Numbered from the stretch's first letter, positions 1-7,777 are shown. The stretch: DNA of 14,402 bases from an uncultured Eubacteriales bacterium (GCA_900550525.1 URSN01000047.1:1-14402); one strand, 5' to 3'. The notes: generated by a model not told the origin, from the letters alone. Program-made: numbers and translations.

Positions 1-890
1 CCGCGCCGCGCGGGCGATGACAAGCGGAACATCCGCCCGGCCCCGCCGCGCGCCGCCGGGCGCGCCGCGCAGCCCTCCCCCGCATGCGCGCGCACGCCCG
101 CGTGCGCCGCGGCGACGACCGCCTCCACCGCCGCCGCATCCGGCACGGGCGGGCGGTCCTGCGCCCTTTGCAGGTGGAGCAGAAACTCGATGATCCCCTT
201 CGGCCCGGTGATGGGGGAAAAGGACAGCCCGCGCACCGCATAGCCCAGCCCGTCGGCAAAGCCGATGACCTGCCGGCATACGGCCGCGTGGACGGCCGGG
301 TCGCGCACGACGCCGTGCTTGCCCCCCACGCCGCGGCCCGCCTCGAACTGCGGCTTGACCAGCGCGACCACCGTGCCGCCCGGCATGAGGCAGGGCAGCA
401 GCGGCGGCAGGATCAGCCTGAGCGAGATGAACGACACGTCGATGGACGCAAACGCCGCCGGCTGCGCAAACCAGCCCGGCTCCATATACCGCGCGTTCGT
501 GCGCTCCATGACGGTCACGCGCGCGTCGCCGCGCAGCTTCCAGTCGAGCTGGCCGTACCCCACGTCGATGGCGCACACGTGCGCCGCGCCGTTTTGCAGC
601 ATGCAGTCGGTAAACCCGCCGGTGGACGCGCCCACGTCAAGCGCATAGGCGCCGGTTAGGTCGATGCCGAACACACCGAGCGCCTTTTGCAGCTTCAGCC
701 CGCCGCGGCTGACGAACGGCACCGGATCCTCGCGCACCTCCACGGCCGCGCCCTCCGGCACCGGCATGCCCGCCTTGTCCGCCCGGCGGCCGTCCACATA
801 CACCACGCCCGCCATGACGAGCGCGCGCGCCCGCTCGCGGCTTGGCGCAAGGCCGCGCCGAAACAGCGCGACGTCCACCCGTTCGCTCAT
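1..890 (-). CDS. tlyA: TlyA-family rRNA methyltransferase / hemolysin-like protein, partial at left edge
   Basis: S4 domain plus FtsJ-like Rossmann methyltransferase, expected to 2'-O-methylate rRNA using SAM. The N-terminus (about residues 1-60) reads as an S4 RNA-binding domain. It is followed by the family's SRGGLKL (61-67), the SAM-binding loop DVGASTGGFTD (85-95), then DVSFISL, VKPQFE and GPKGIIEFLLHL. The ATG at 890 overlaps the dxs stop in an ATGA and has GGAGG at 895-899, so the start is secure. After the conserved core ends (about residue 233), the frame stays open through an Ala/Arg/Gly-rich tail to the window edge, giving at least 296 residues. That is somewhat longer than the roughly 240-280 aa common in the family. 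In Bacillota tlyA typically follows dxs in this operon, which fits. Family assignment is firm; the exact rRNA target is inferred from homologues. Confidence 0.93.
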   Translation of the reverse strand, partial: MSERVDVALFRRGLAPSRERARALVMAGVVYVDGRRADKAGMPVPEGAAVEVREDPVPFVSRGGLKLQKALGVFGIDLTGAYALDVGASTGGFTDCMLQNGAAHVCAIDVGYGQLDWKLRGDARVTVMERTNARYMEPGWFAQPAAFASIDVSFISLRLILPPLLPCLMPGGTVVALVKPQFEAGRGVGGKHGVVRDPAVHAAVCRQVIGFADGLGYAVRGLSFSPITGPKGIIEFLLHLQRAQDRPPVPDAAAVEAVVAAAHAGVRAHAGEGCAARPAARGGAGRMFRLSSPARR

Positions 891-2698
891 GCTCCCTCCA
901 AAATGGCCTGCCGCAGCGCGGCGGCCGTCATGCCAAAGCGCGCGCGCTGCTGCGCGACGGTCCCCTGCGCCACGGGCCGGTTTTCCACGCCGATGGCGCG
1001 CACCGGCAGGGGCGAGAGCGCCGCCTGCATGCGCGTGCCGAAGCTGACCACGCCGTCCTCGAGCGTGATGACGCGCCGCGCGCCGCCGCGCAGCGCCGCA
1101 AGCGCCGCCGCGTCCAGCTCGTGCAGGAAGCGCGCGTTGATCAGCCCCGCCCCCGTCTCCCGCGCGACGGGCAGCGCCAGCTCGACCATGCAGCCCGTCG
1201 CCACGACCGTGACGGCGGCCACGGGCAGCAGCGTCTCCCACCGGCAAAACGCGAGCGGCTCCGCCGGGACGGCCTCCATCAGCCCGCCGCGGTTGTAGCG
1301 GATGGCCGCGGGCTCGCCCCGCTCTAGGGCCATCTCCAGCATGGCGGCAAGCTCCTGCTGCGTGGCCGGGGAATAGATCGCCATACCGGGCATGGCGGAC
1401 AGGTAGGCGACGTCGTACACGCCCTGTTGCGTCTCCCCGTCCTCGCCGACGAGGCCGGCGCGGGCCACCGCGCACACCACCGGCCGGCGCTGCAGGCACA
1501 CGGCGTGCTGCAGCTGGGCATCGGCGCGCTGCAAAAAGGAGGAATAGATCGCCACCACCGGGCGCAGGCCGCCCGCGGCCATGCCGGCGGCCATGGTGAC
1601 GGCGAGCTGTTCGGCGATGCCCCCGTCGAAAAACCGCTCCGGGAACCGCTCCCGGAAGGCGGAACGCCCCGTGCCCCCCGGCATGGCGGCGCACACGGCC
1701 ACGACGCGCTCCTCGCGCTCGGCCAGGCGCACGAGCGCCTCGCCAAACGCCTCGGAATTGCTGCGGCGGCACGGTTCGCCGCCGGCCGGCGGCACGCCGT
1801 GGAAGCGCTCCGGGTCCCGCTCCGCCGGCGCATAGCCGCGCCCCTTTTTGGTGACCGCGTGGACCAGCACGGGGCGGCGCAGCGCCCGCGCGCGGCGCAG
1901 CACGCGCACCAGCTCGCCGATGTCGTGCCCGTCGATGGGGCCCAGATAGGTAAAGCCCAGCTCCTCAAAGAGCATGTGCGGCAGCAGGAAATTCTTGACG
2001 CGGTTTTTGAACTCCTCCATGCGGTGCGAGACGGCGCGGCCCAGCGGCCCGGCGTCGAGCGTGCGCACGATGGCGCGCTTGAAGCGCAGGTAGCCCTGGC
2101 TGGTGCGCATGTTGAGCAGCGAGCGCCGCAGCGAGCCGACGTTGGCGGCGATGGACATGCCGTTGTCGTTGAGGATCACGACCAGCGGCGCCTCCGACGC
2201 GCCCGCGTCGTTGAGCGCCTCAAAGGCCATGCCGCCGGAGAGCGCGCCGTCGCCCACGAGCGCGACCGCGCAGCCCTCCTCGCCGCGCAGCTGCATGGCG
2301 CGCGCCATGCCCAGCGCCGCGGAGACGGCGGTGCTCGCGTGCCCGGTGTCGATCGCGTCGTGCGCGCTCTCGGCCCGCTTGGGGAAGCCGCTCACGCCCC
2401 CCTCCGTGCGCAGCGTGTCAAAGCGCGCGTTGCGCCCGGTGAGGAGCTTGTGCGCGTACGCCTGGTGGCCCACGTCGAACACGAGCCGGTCCTTTGGCGA
2501 GCTGAACACGCGGTGCATGGCGATGATGAGCTCCACCGCGCCGAGGCTGGAGGCCAGGTGCCCGCCGGTTTTGCCGACGACCTCGATCATGCGCGCGCGC
2601 AGCTCGCCCGCGAGCGCGTCGAGCGCGCTGTCCGGCAGGCGCAGAAAATCCTCTATGCCGTTGATCCCGCTCAAAAGCGGATACGCCTTATCGTCCAT
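887..2698 (-). CDS. dxs: 1-deoxy-D-xylulose-5-phosphate synthase homologue with altered active-site residues
   Basis: TPP-dependent enzyme of 603 aa (family about 620) that condenses pyruvate and glyceraldehyde-3-phosphate, the first step of the MEP isoprenoid pathway. Clearly visible are GGHLASSLG (H47), DVGHQAY (H78), the TPP/Mg motif GDGALSGG (149-156) with NDN at 177-179, GPIDGHD (253-259), IAEQ with E363, FLQR (R391), and R413 and D420. Several normally invariant positions differ: EQH is EQL (L365), THQG is TQQG (Q424, the E. coli His431 position), DRAG is ARAG, NDNEMS is NDNGMS, RAYDQ is RADAQ, and HDV is HAV. The ATG at 2698 lies 26 bases after ispA with only a weak GGGA-type ribosome site. 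Neighbouring ispA supports an isoprenoid role. It may be a diverged but active enzyme, a paralogue with shifted activity, or weakened; sequence alone cannot decide. Confidence 0.88.
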   Translation of the reverse strand: MDDKAYPLLSGINGIEDFLRLPDSALDALAGELRARMIEVVGKTGGHLASSLGAVELIIAMHRVFSSPKDRLVFDVGHQAYAHKLLTGRNARFDTLRTEGGVSGFPKRAESAHDAIDTGHASTAVSAALGMARAMQLRGEEGCAVALVGDGALSGGMAFEALNDAGASEAPLVVILNDNGMSIAANVGSLRRSLLNMRTSQGYLRFKRAIVRTLDAGPLGRAVSHRMEEFKNRVKNFLLPHMLFEELGFTYLGPIDGHDIGELVRVLRRARALRRPVLVHAVTKKGRGYAPAERDPERFHGVPPAGGEPCRRSNSEAFGEALVRLAEREERVVAVCAAMPGGTGRSAFRERFPERFFDGGIAEQLAVTMAAGMAAGGLRPVVAIYSSFLQRADAQLQHAVCLQRRPVVCAVARAGLVGEDGETQQGVYDVAYLSAMPGMAIYSPATQQELAAMLEMALERGEPAAIRYNRGGLMEAVPAEPLAFCRWETLLPVAAVTVVATGCMVELALPVARETGAGLINARFLHELDAAALAALRGGARRVITLEDGVVSFGTRMQAALSPLPVRAIGVENRPVAQGTVAQQRARFGMTAAALRQAILEGA

Positions 2699-2724
2699 GT
2701 CCCGTTCCCGTCCGCCGGACCGCC

Positions 2725-3579
2725 TCAGCGGCTGCGCGTGAGCGTCCTGCCGACGAGCTCCTGCAAAAACATCCGGTCGCCCTCGACCTGTTCGAGCGCC
2801 TCGGCCGCCAGGCGCGCCGCGATGCCCGCCTCCTCCCGCGCCGGCTCGAGCCCGTAGAGCGTGACGAACGTCGCCTTGTTCTCCCGCGCGTCCTTGCCTG
2901 CGGTCTTGCCCAGCAGCGCCGGCTCGCCCGTCACATCCAGGATATCGTCCGTGATCTGGAACAGCAGGCCGAAATGCTCCGCAAAGGCGGTGAGCGGCGC
3001 AAGGTTGCGCCCCGTCTCGGACGCGCCGGCCGAATACGCGCCCGCCAGCACGGCCGCGCGGATGAGCGCGCCGGTCTTCCTGGCGTGCATGTCGAACAGG
3101 CTCTCCGCGCCGTGCGTGCCGTTGATGTCCATGCTCTGGCCCGATACCATGTCGAGCGCGCCGCGGGATACGCACTGCATGACCTTGGCGTTGCCCGTCT
3201 GCGAGAGCACATAGAACGCGAGCGAGAGCAGCCCGTCGCCGGCGAGGATGGCGTTCCCCTCGCCAAACGCCTTGTGCGAGCTGGGCTTGCCGCGGCGCAT
3301 GTCGTCGTCGTCCATGGCGGGCAGATCGTCGTGGATGAGGGAATAGGTGTGGATCATCTCCACCGCGCACGCCGCCTTGATCGCGTCCGCCGCCGTGCCG
3401 CCGAGCAGCTCGCACACGGCAAGGCACAGCACCGGCCGCAGCCGCTTGCCGCCGCCCATCAGGCTGTAGGCCATGCTTTCGTACAGCTTCGCCGGCGCGT
3501 CCGCCTGCGAGAGCAGCACGTCGAGCATGCTCTCCGTCATGGCGGTGTAATAGGTCATCCGCTCGTCAAAGCCGTTCAT
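2725..3579 (-). CDS. ispA: Polyprenyl (farnesyl/geranylgeranyl) diphosphate synthase
   Basis: Trans-prenyltransferase of 284 aa that elongates DMAPP/GPP with IPP to a short-chain prenyl diphosphate (probably FPP) for undecaprenyl and quinone synthesis. Visible are GGGKRLRP (42-49), the first Asp-rich motif DDLPAMD followed by DDDMRRGKPS (84-100), and the second Asp-rich motif DDILD (211-215). GKTAGKD and KATFVTLYG follow as expected. The first motif is the DDxxxxD type with the family's RRGKP, as in bacterial FPP synthases; exact chain length is inferred. The start at ATG 3579 forms an ATGA overlap with the xseB stop and has GGAGG seven bases upstream. The frame extends upstream to 3648 but lacks family similarity there. 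It lies between exonuclease VII and dxs, the usual clostridial order. Confidence 0.95.
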   Translation of the reverse strand: MNGFDERMTYYTAMTESMLDVLLSQADAPAKLYESMAYSLMGGGKRLRPVLCLAVCELLGGTAADAIKAACAVEMIHTYSLIHDDLPAMDDDDMRRGKPSSHKAFGEGNAILAGDGLLSLAFYVLSQTGNAKVMQCVSRGALDMVSGQSMDINGTHGAESLFDMHARKTGALIRAAVLAGAYSAGASETGRNLAPLTAFAEHFGLLFQITDDILDVTGEPALLGKTAGKDARENKATFVTLYGLEPAREEAGIAARLAAEALEQVEGDRMFLQELVGRTLTRSR

Positions 3580-3782
3580 GCGCCGCCCTCCTTCGGCAGG
3601 CGGAGCATGGTCAGCTTCTGCTCGTAGCCGTCGAGCATGGCCGCGCACCGGTCGTGCAAGCGCACGCCCTCCTCATAGAGCGTCATCATATCCGCAAGGC
3701 TCCCGCTGCCCGATTCGAGCGTTTTGACGATCTCCTCAAGGCGCTGCACGGCCTGTTCATAGCTCATGGACCGTTCTTCCAT
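3576..3782 (-). CDS. xseB: Exodeoxyribonuclease VII small subunit
   Basis: Small helical subunit (68 aa) that binds in several copies to XseA to form exonuclease VII, which degrades single-stranded DNA from both ends. The sequence shows the family signature SYEQAVQRLEEIVKTLESG, then LADMMTLYEEGVRL and a C-terminal helix ending near a Lys-Leu-rich segment. The ATG at 3782 has AAGGAG nine bases upstream and lies three bases after the xseA stop. A second in-frame ATG at 3767 (MSYEQ) lacks a ribosome site. The stop overlaps the ispA start. Length and position next to xseA agree with the family. Confidence 0.95.
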   Translation of the reverse strand: MEERSMSYEQAVQRLEEIVKTLESGSGSLADMMTLYEEGVRLHDRCAAMLDGYEQKLTMLRLPKEGGA

Positions 3783-3785
3783 GCG

Positions 3786-5006
3786 TCAGGACTCCTTCCT
3801 GTGGATGTCGTTCACCGCGGCGGACAGGCTGCCGTCGCGCAGGCGGTCGGAGATCTTCATGCCCGCGCGCGCATCGTCCTCCGTCGAGAGCACGGCGCCC
3901 TCCGCCGTGCGCACCACGGCGTAGCCGCGGCCGAGCACCGCGTCCGGGTCGAGCGCGGCGAGCTTGCCGCCCAGCCGCGCGAGCCGGTGCCGCGCGGCGA
4001 GCAGCCGCTGCTCGGCGCCGCGCGCGAGCGATTGCCGCGCCGCATCGAGCGCAAAGCGCGCGTCCGCCAGGCGGCGCTGCGGCGCGGCGAAGCCGGCCCC
4101 GTGCAGCAGCAGCGCCAGCCGGTCGCGCCGCCGGGTAAGCCCGGCGCCGAGCGAGGCGGCCAGCCGCGCGCCGAGCGAGGCGAGCGCCGCCGCGCACTCC
4201 TCATACGCCGGCACGGCCAGCTCCGCCGCGGCGGAGGGCGTGGGCGCGCGCAGGTCCGCCACAAAATCCGCAATGGTGAAATCCGTCTCGTGCCCCACGG
4301 CGCTGATGACCGGCAGCTCGCTCTCGTAGATGGCCTTCGCCACCGCAGGCTCGTTGAACGCAAAGAGATCCTCGATGCTGCCGCCGCCGCGCCCGACGAT
4401 CAGCACGTCCGCGGCGCGCTGGCGGTTCATCTCCCGGATGCCGGCGGCGATCTCCTGCGCCGCGCCCTCGCCCTGCACCTTCACCGGGCAGAGGCAGACG
4501 GGCATCTTCGGGAAGCGGCGGCCGATGATCTGCATCACGTCCTGGATGGCCGCGCCCGTGCCGGACGTGACCACGCCCACGCAGCGCGGCAGGAACGGGA
4601 TGGGCTTTTTGTGCGCCGGGTCGAAATACCCCTCCCGCTCGAGCTGCTGTCTGAGCGCCAGAAACCGCGCGTACAGCGCGCCCGCGCCCTCCCGTTCGAG
4701 CGCCTGCACATAGAGCTGGAAGCTCCCGTCGCGCGCATACCGCGCGGCGTAGCCCTGCGCGCGCACCTGCATGCCGTCCTCCGGGCGAAAGCCCAGCCGC
4801 AGCGCCTGCCCCTTGAACATGACGCAGCGCACCAGGGCGGACTCGTCCTTGAGGGAAAAATAGAGATGGCCCGAGCTGTGGCGCTTGAAGCCGCTGATCT
4901 CGCCGCGCACGGTCAGGCTGCGCAGCCGCTCGTCCGCGGCCAGCAGCGCGCCGACATAGGCGTTGAGCTCCGAGACGGAGAATACCATCTGCGGCGTTTC
5001 GCTCAC
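3786..5006 (-). CDS. xseA: Exodeoxyribonuclease VII large subunit
   Basis: Catalytic subunit (406 aa) of exonuclease VII, active on single-stranded DNA in repair and mismatch correction. The N-terminal OB fold covers about residues 8-100 (FSVSELNAYV, RGEISGFKRHSSGHLYFSLKD). The nuclease domain then shows FLPRCVGVVTSGTGAAIQDV (138-157), VGRGGGSIEDLFAFNE (204-219) and GHETDFTIADFVADLRAPTP (238-257). An Arg/Ala-rich coiled-coil region follows (about 265-350) and the C-terminal LGRGYAVVR motif. The start is GTG at 5006, overlapping the upstream stop as GTGA; GGAGGTGA at 5013-5020 gives a strong ribosome site at good spacing. A downstream ATG at 4988 would cut into the OB domain. xseB follows after three bases. 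Confidence 0.96.
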   Translation of the reverse strand: MSETPQMVFSVSELNAYVGALLAADERLRSLTVRGEISGFKRHSSGHLYFSLKDESALVRCVMFKGQALRLGFRPEDGMQVRAQGYAARYARDGSFQLYVQALEREGAGALYARFLALRQQLEREGYFDPAHKKPIPFLPRCVGVVTSGTGAAIQDVMQIIGRRFPKMPVCLCPVKVQGEGAAQEIAAGIREMNRQRAADVLIVGRGGGSIEDLFAFNEPAVAKAIYESELPVISAVGHETDFTIADFVADLRAPTPSAAAELAVPAYEECAAALASLGARLAASLGAGLTRRRDRLALLLHGAGFAAPQRRLADARFALDAARQSLARGAEQRLLAARHRLARLGGKLAALDPDAVLGRGYAVVRTAEGAVLSTEDDARAGMKISDRLRDGSLSAAVNDIHRKES

Positions 5007-5962
5007 GGCGCGTCACCTCCCGCTTCGTCCGCGGCCAGCAGCGCGGCCCCCACGGCGTTGTCGCCCGAGAGCGCGCTCTGCCCAAAGTACAGCCGCACGC
5101 CGCCGGCAAGGCGCTTTGCCAGCAGCTCCCGCAGCAGCGCGCGCGACGCCACGCCGCCGCACAAAAGCGCCTCCTGCCTGCCGGTCTGCCGCGCGGCCGA
5201 CGCGAGCAGCCGCGCGAGCGTGCGCGCAAGAAAGTCATATACGGCGTAGGCCACCTCCTGCGCGGGCGCGCCGGAAGCGAGCAGGCGCTTTGCCTGCGCC
5301 TCCGCGCCGGAGAGGGAGCAGTCGAGCCCGCGCACGGACGCCGGGAAGCGGAGCGACCGCTCCCGGGCCTGCCGCGCCAGCGCCTCAAACCGCGCGCCGC
5401 ACGGGAAGGCAAGCCCCATCGCCACGCCCAGGCGGTCCACCAGCTGGCCCGCGTGCAGGTCCGCCGACGCGCCGAGCGGGACGGCCTCGCCCAGCCGCCC
5501 GTGCCCGGCGCGCACCAGCAGCAGGTCCGTCGTGCCGCCGGAGAGGTGCACGGCGAGAAACTCCCCCGCAAAAAGAAGCGCCTCGTTGCCCAGCAGCGCG
5601 GCGCGCAGGTGCCCGGCCTGGTGCGTGACCGGCACCAGCGGCACGCCGAGCGCCCCGGCCACGGCCGTCGCGGCGAGCTTTCCGGCGAGGTACTCGTGCA
5701 TGTAGGTGCCCGGCGCGGCGGTGGGCGACAGGCTGGCGGCGACCGCGCGCACCGTCCCCCCGCCCGTGCGGGCGAACAGCTCGTCCAGCAGCCCCGGCAG
5801 GTTGCGGTCGTGCTGGAAGAGCGCGTCGCTCTGGCGCAGGCCGCGGCCGCCCGGCGGCACGGTCAGCCCCGCGCGCAGATCCGCCACGACCGCCCCGTCC
5901 GCCACGGCGGCGGCGGAGGTGGTGTAGCAGCTCGTATCAAAGCCGAGGAACAGATCCTTCAT
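5003..5962 (-). CDS. TsaD/Kae1-like protein (former peptidase M22 family), clostridial paralogue
   Basis: 319-aa ASKHA-fold protein related to TsaD, the t6A37 tRNA threonylcarbamoyltransferase. Visible are FLGFDTSCYTTS at the N-terminus (canonical ..GIETSCDET), the metal-binding pair HQAGH (H114, H118), HLSGGTTDL (139-147), a QLVDRLGVAMGL segment matching the AFDKVARLLGL region, and SGDNAVGAA with D301 near the end. All metal ligands therefore appear kept. Differences from true TsaD include CYTTS for CDETS. Such paralogues often sit between nusB and xseA in Clostridia, separate from the genuine tsaD; their function is not established. The ATG at 5962 overlaps the nusB stop (ATGA), and the stop overlaps the GTG of xseA. 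A tRNA-modification role is possible but not shown. Confidence 0.85.
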   Translation of the reverse strand: MKDLFLGFDTSCYTTSAAAVADGAVVADLRAGLTVPPGGRGLRQSDALFQHDRNLPGLLDELFARTGGGTVRAVAASLSPTAAPGTYMHEYLAGKLAATAVAGALGVPLVPVTHQAGHLRAALLGNEALLFAGEFLAVHLSGGTTDLLLVRAGHGRLGEAVPLGASADLHAGQLVDRLGVAMGLAFPCGARFEALARQARERSLRFPASVRGLDCSLSGAEAQAKRLLASGAPAQEVAYAVYDFLARTLARLLASAARQTGRQEALLCGGVASRALLRELLAKRLAGGVRLYFGQSALSGDNAVGAALLAADEAGGDAP

Positions 5963-6378
5963 CCCACCGGCGCGGCGCAGCGCTCCCGCGCGACGGCGCC
6001 CAGGATGCCGTTGACAAACGCGGAGGATTTTTCGCCGCCAAAGCGCTTGGCCAGCTCCACCGCCTCGTTGATGGCCGCGCCGCAGGGCACGTCGTCCCGG
6101 TACAGCATTTCGTAGACCGCGATGCGCAGGATGGACAGATCCACGCGCGCGATGCGCCCGATGGACCAGTCGATGGCGTGCGCGGCGATGACGGCGTCCA
6201 GCTCGTCCGCGCGCGCCTCCACGCCGGCGGCCAGCGCCTCGGCAAAGGCGGCGTCCTCAACGCTCAGCGGCTCCGCTTCGCCGGACTTTTCCAGCACGGC
6301 GGCGGGGGTATCCTCCCCGCCGAGCAGGCGGGAATAGGCGAGCTTCATGGCGACCTCGCGCGCCAGCGACCTGCTCAT
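5959..6378 (-). CDS. nusB: Transcription antitermination factor NusB
   Basis: All-helical 139-aa RNA-binding protein that pairs with NusE (ribosomal protein S10) on boxA to prevent premature termination of rRNA transcription. The N-terminal SRSLAREVAMKLAYSRLL resembles the family's RxxARexAlqxLY start. The C-terminal half carries the diagnostic IGRIARVDLSILRIAVYEML, DVPCGAAINEAVELAKRFGGEKSSAFVNGIL. Length is typical. The ATG at 6378 overlaps the DUF2273 stop (ATGA) with an AGGGAG site eight bases upstream, and its own stop overlaps the next gene's ATG. Confidence 0.97.
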   Translation of the reverse strand: MSRSLAREVAMKLAYSRLLGGEDTPAAVLEKSGEAEPLSVEDAAFAEALAAGVEARADELDAVIAAHAIDWSIGRIARVDLSILRIAVYEMLYRDDVPCGAAINEAVELAKRFGGEKSSAFVNGILGAVARERCAAPVG

Positions 6379-6614
6379 GCGTCACGCTCCCTGCCGAAGA
6401 CCCGGCCCGCCGCGCGGCGCAGCCACGCGCCCATGCGCGCGCCGCCGTGCGCGTCCAGCTCGCGCCCGAGCGCAAAGCCGCCGCCTGCAAGGGCGCACAG
6501 CAGCAGCGTGCGCCAGAACCCCGCCGTCAGCAGCAGGATGGCGCACGCCAGCCCCAGCAGCGCGCACGCCACCGTCCATTTGTGCGCCGTGACAAACGCG
6601 ATCAGCTCGCTCAT
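6375..6614 (-). CDS. DUF2273 small membrane protein (Asp23 operon)
   Basis: 79-aa protein with two hydrophobic segments (about residues 13-31 and 33-48) and a positively charged Arg-rich C-terminus. The FVTAHKWTVACALLGLACAILLLTAGFWRTLL stretch resembles the DUF2273 family, whose members accompany asp23 and amaP in Bacillota. Function is not known; its membrane location and constant company suggest a part in the Asp23/AmaP membrane assembly. An AAGGAG ribosome site overlaps the amaP stop. The stop overlaps the nusB start. Confidence 0.85.
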   Translation of the reverse strand: MSELIAFVTAHKWTVACALLGLACAILLLTAGFWRTLLLCALAGGGFALGRELDAHGGARMGAWLRRAAGRVFGRERDA

Positions 6615-6623
6615 ACGGGCTCC

Positions 6624-7193
6624 TTACTCCACGCGGGATACGCCGCCGGCGGGCGTGGCGTTCATGTTCTCCACGAGGATGTCCGTGCTGCGCACGTGCA
6701 CGCCCGTCAGGCTCTCGATATAGGTCTTGAGGCTCTGCTGCAGCTCCTCGGTGAGCTTGACCGCATCCGTATCGGGCAGCACATGCAGCCGGATGCCGAT
6801 GGAAACGCCGTCCTCGGCGGCGCGCACGGTGCTGTAGCAGTCGCGCACGCGCGCCTGCGCGCGGCAATGCCGCTGCACCATGCTGTCGATGGCGGGCAGC
6901 GTGATGAACGCGCCGCCGATCTCGCTCTGGCGGATCAGCGCCGTGGTGGGCTGCGCGGGCGCCTTGGCGCCGCGCCCGGCAAAGAGCAGCTTGATCGAGA
7001 TGGCCAGCAGCACCAGCCCCACGCCCGCGAGGATCAGCGCGTTCTGCCAGGCATAGTAGAACAGCGAGATGAACCCCGTCACCATATCCTCGGGGATGAG
7101 GTTGGCCGCCATGCCAAAGAGCACGAACGAAAAGACGATGGCGATGATCAGCAGCAGCGCGAGCAGCACGCGGTCAAAAACACTCAGCTTCAT
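6624..7193 (-). CDS. amaP: Alkaline shock response membrane anchor protein AmaP
   Basis: 189-aa membrane protein that in Staphylococcus aureus tethers Asp23 to the membrane. Two N-terminal transmembrane helices are visible (about residues 8-29 and 51-72). A cytoplasmic Asp23-like domain follows from about residue 85 (IGGAFITLPAIDSMVQRHC, VSIGIRLHVLP, LQQSLKTYIESLTGV, STDILVENM). The ATG at 7193 is preceded by a GGGGG-type ribosome site at nine bases. A GC-rich hairpin lies in the 95-base gap to asp23, probably lowering amaP expression relative to asp23. Assignment rests on topology, the Asp23-like C-terminal domain and context. Confidence 0.9.
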   Translation of the reverse strand: MKLSVFDRVLLALLLIIAIVFSFVLFGMAANLIPEDMVTGFISLFYYAWQNALILAGVGLVLLAISIKLLFAGRGAKAPAQPTTALIRQSEIGGAFITLPAIDSMVQRHCRAQARVRDCYSTVRAAEDGVSIGIRLHVLPDTDAVKLTEELQQSLKTYIESLTGVHVRSTDILVENMNATPAGGVSRVE

Positions 7194-7231
7194 GCGGGAA
7201 GTCCCCCTTTCACTTGCATCTTCGGTAAACG

Positions 7232-7260
7232 GGGCGGGGCATATGCGCTACACCCCGCCC
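7232..7260 (-). other. Intercistronic GC-rich stem-loop between asp23 and amaP
   Basis: Perfect 8-bp inverted repeat (gggcgggg at 7232-7239, ccccgccc at 7253-7260) with a 13-base loop containing the palindrome gcatatgc. There is no T run after it on the minus strand, so it is not a full terminator. It may stabilise the asp23 transcript or reduce readthrough into amaP; this role is inferred. Confidence 0.6.
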
Positions 7261-7288
7261 GCACTTGATCCTTCAGGAGACACGCATG

Positions 7289-7747
7289 TTATTTGACGCG
7301 CGGCGGCTCCGGGAGCTTCTCCTCCTTGGGCGGCTTTTCCTTCTTCTCCTTCTTTTCCTTCTCCGGCTCGGCCGGCTTTTCAAACACGACGGACTGCACA
7401 AAGACGTTGACCTCGACCACGCGCAGGCCGGTCATGGTCTCGATGGCGTTCTTGACCGCGTTTTGCAGGTTCTGGCACACTTCCTGGATGGCAAAGCCGT
7501 AGCGCACGTTGATCGAGATGTCCACGGCCGCTTCCTCGCTGCCGACCTCGACCTTGACGCCCTTGGTCAGGTTCTTCTTGCCGAGCATCTCGGTGATGCC
7601 CTCGACCACGCCGCCGCTCATGCCGGCCACGCCCGCCACGTCGGCTGCGGCCAGCGCCGCGATGGTCGCTATCACGTCGTTTGCAAATATGATCTTGCCG
7701 CTGTCGGCGCTCTTGACTTCCAGTCCGGTCTCAACGGTTTCCGCCAT
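7289..7747 (-). CDS. asp23: Asp23/Gls24 family envelope stress response protein
   Basis: 152-aa cytoplasmic protein of the alkaline-shock family, membrane-associated through AmaP and linked to cell envelope stress. The core (about residues 15-122) shows GKIIFANDVIATIAALAAADVAGVAGM, VDISINVRYGFAIQEVCQNLQNAVKNAIETMTGL and VEVNVFVQSVVF, all typical of the family. Residues 123-152 form a charged Lys/Glu/Pro tail (PEKEKKEKKEKPPKEEK) that is not part of the conserved domain. The ATG at 7747 has GAGGAGG eight bases upstream. It is the first gene after a near-consensus sigma-A promoter and is probably the most highly expressed gene of the unit. Confidence 0.95.
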   Translation of the reverse strand: MAETVETGLEVKSADSGKIIFANDVIATIAALAAADVAGVAGMSGGVVEGITEMLGKKNLTKGVKVEVGSEEAAVDISINVRYGFAIQEVCQNLQNAVKNAIETMTGLRVVEVNVFVQSVVFEKPAEPEKEKKEKKEKPPKEEKLPEPPRVK

Positions 7748-7777
7748 ACTATCAGCCTCCTCAGGTATTTGTTTCTC

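Noticed and set aside
887..3427. A single 846-codon frame suggesting an ispA-dxs fusion
   Set aside because: The part upstream of 2698 is a different frame from ispA and has no family similarity; dxs starts at MDDKAYPLL and ispA has its own intact frame.
3654..5249. Long plus-strand open frame opposite xseA and neighbouring genes (also 1427-2857 and 84-659)
   Set aside because: Arg/His/Ala-rich translation with no family pattern; it is the expected antisense shadow in GC-rich coding DNA, and the minus-strand genes are clear.
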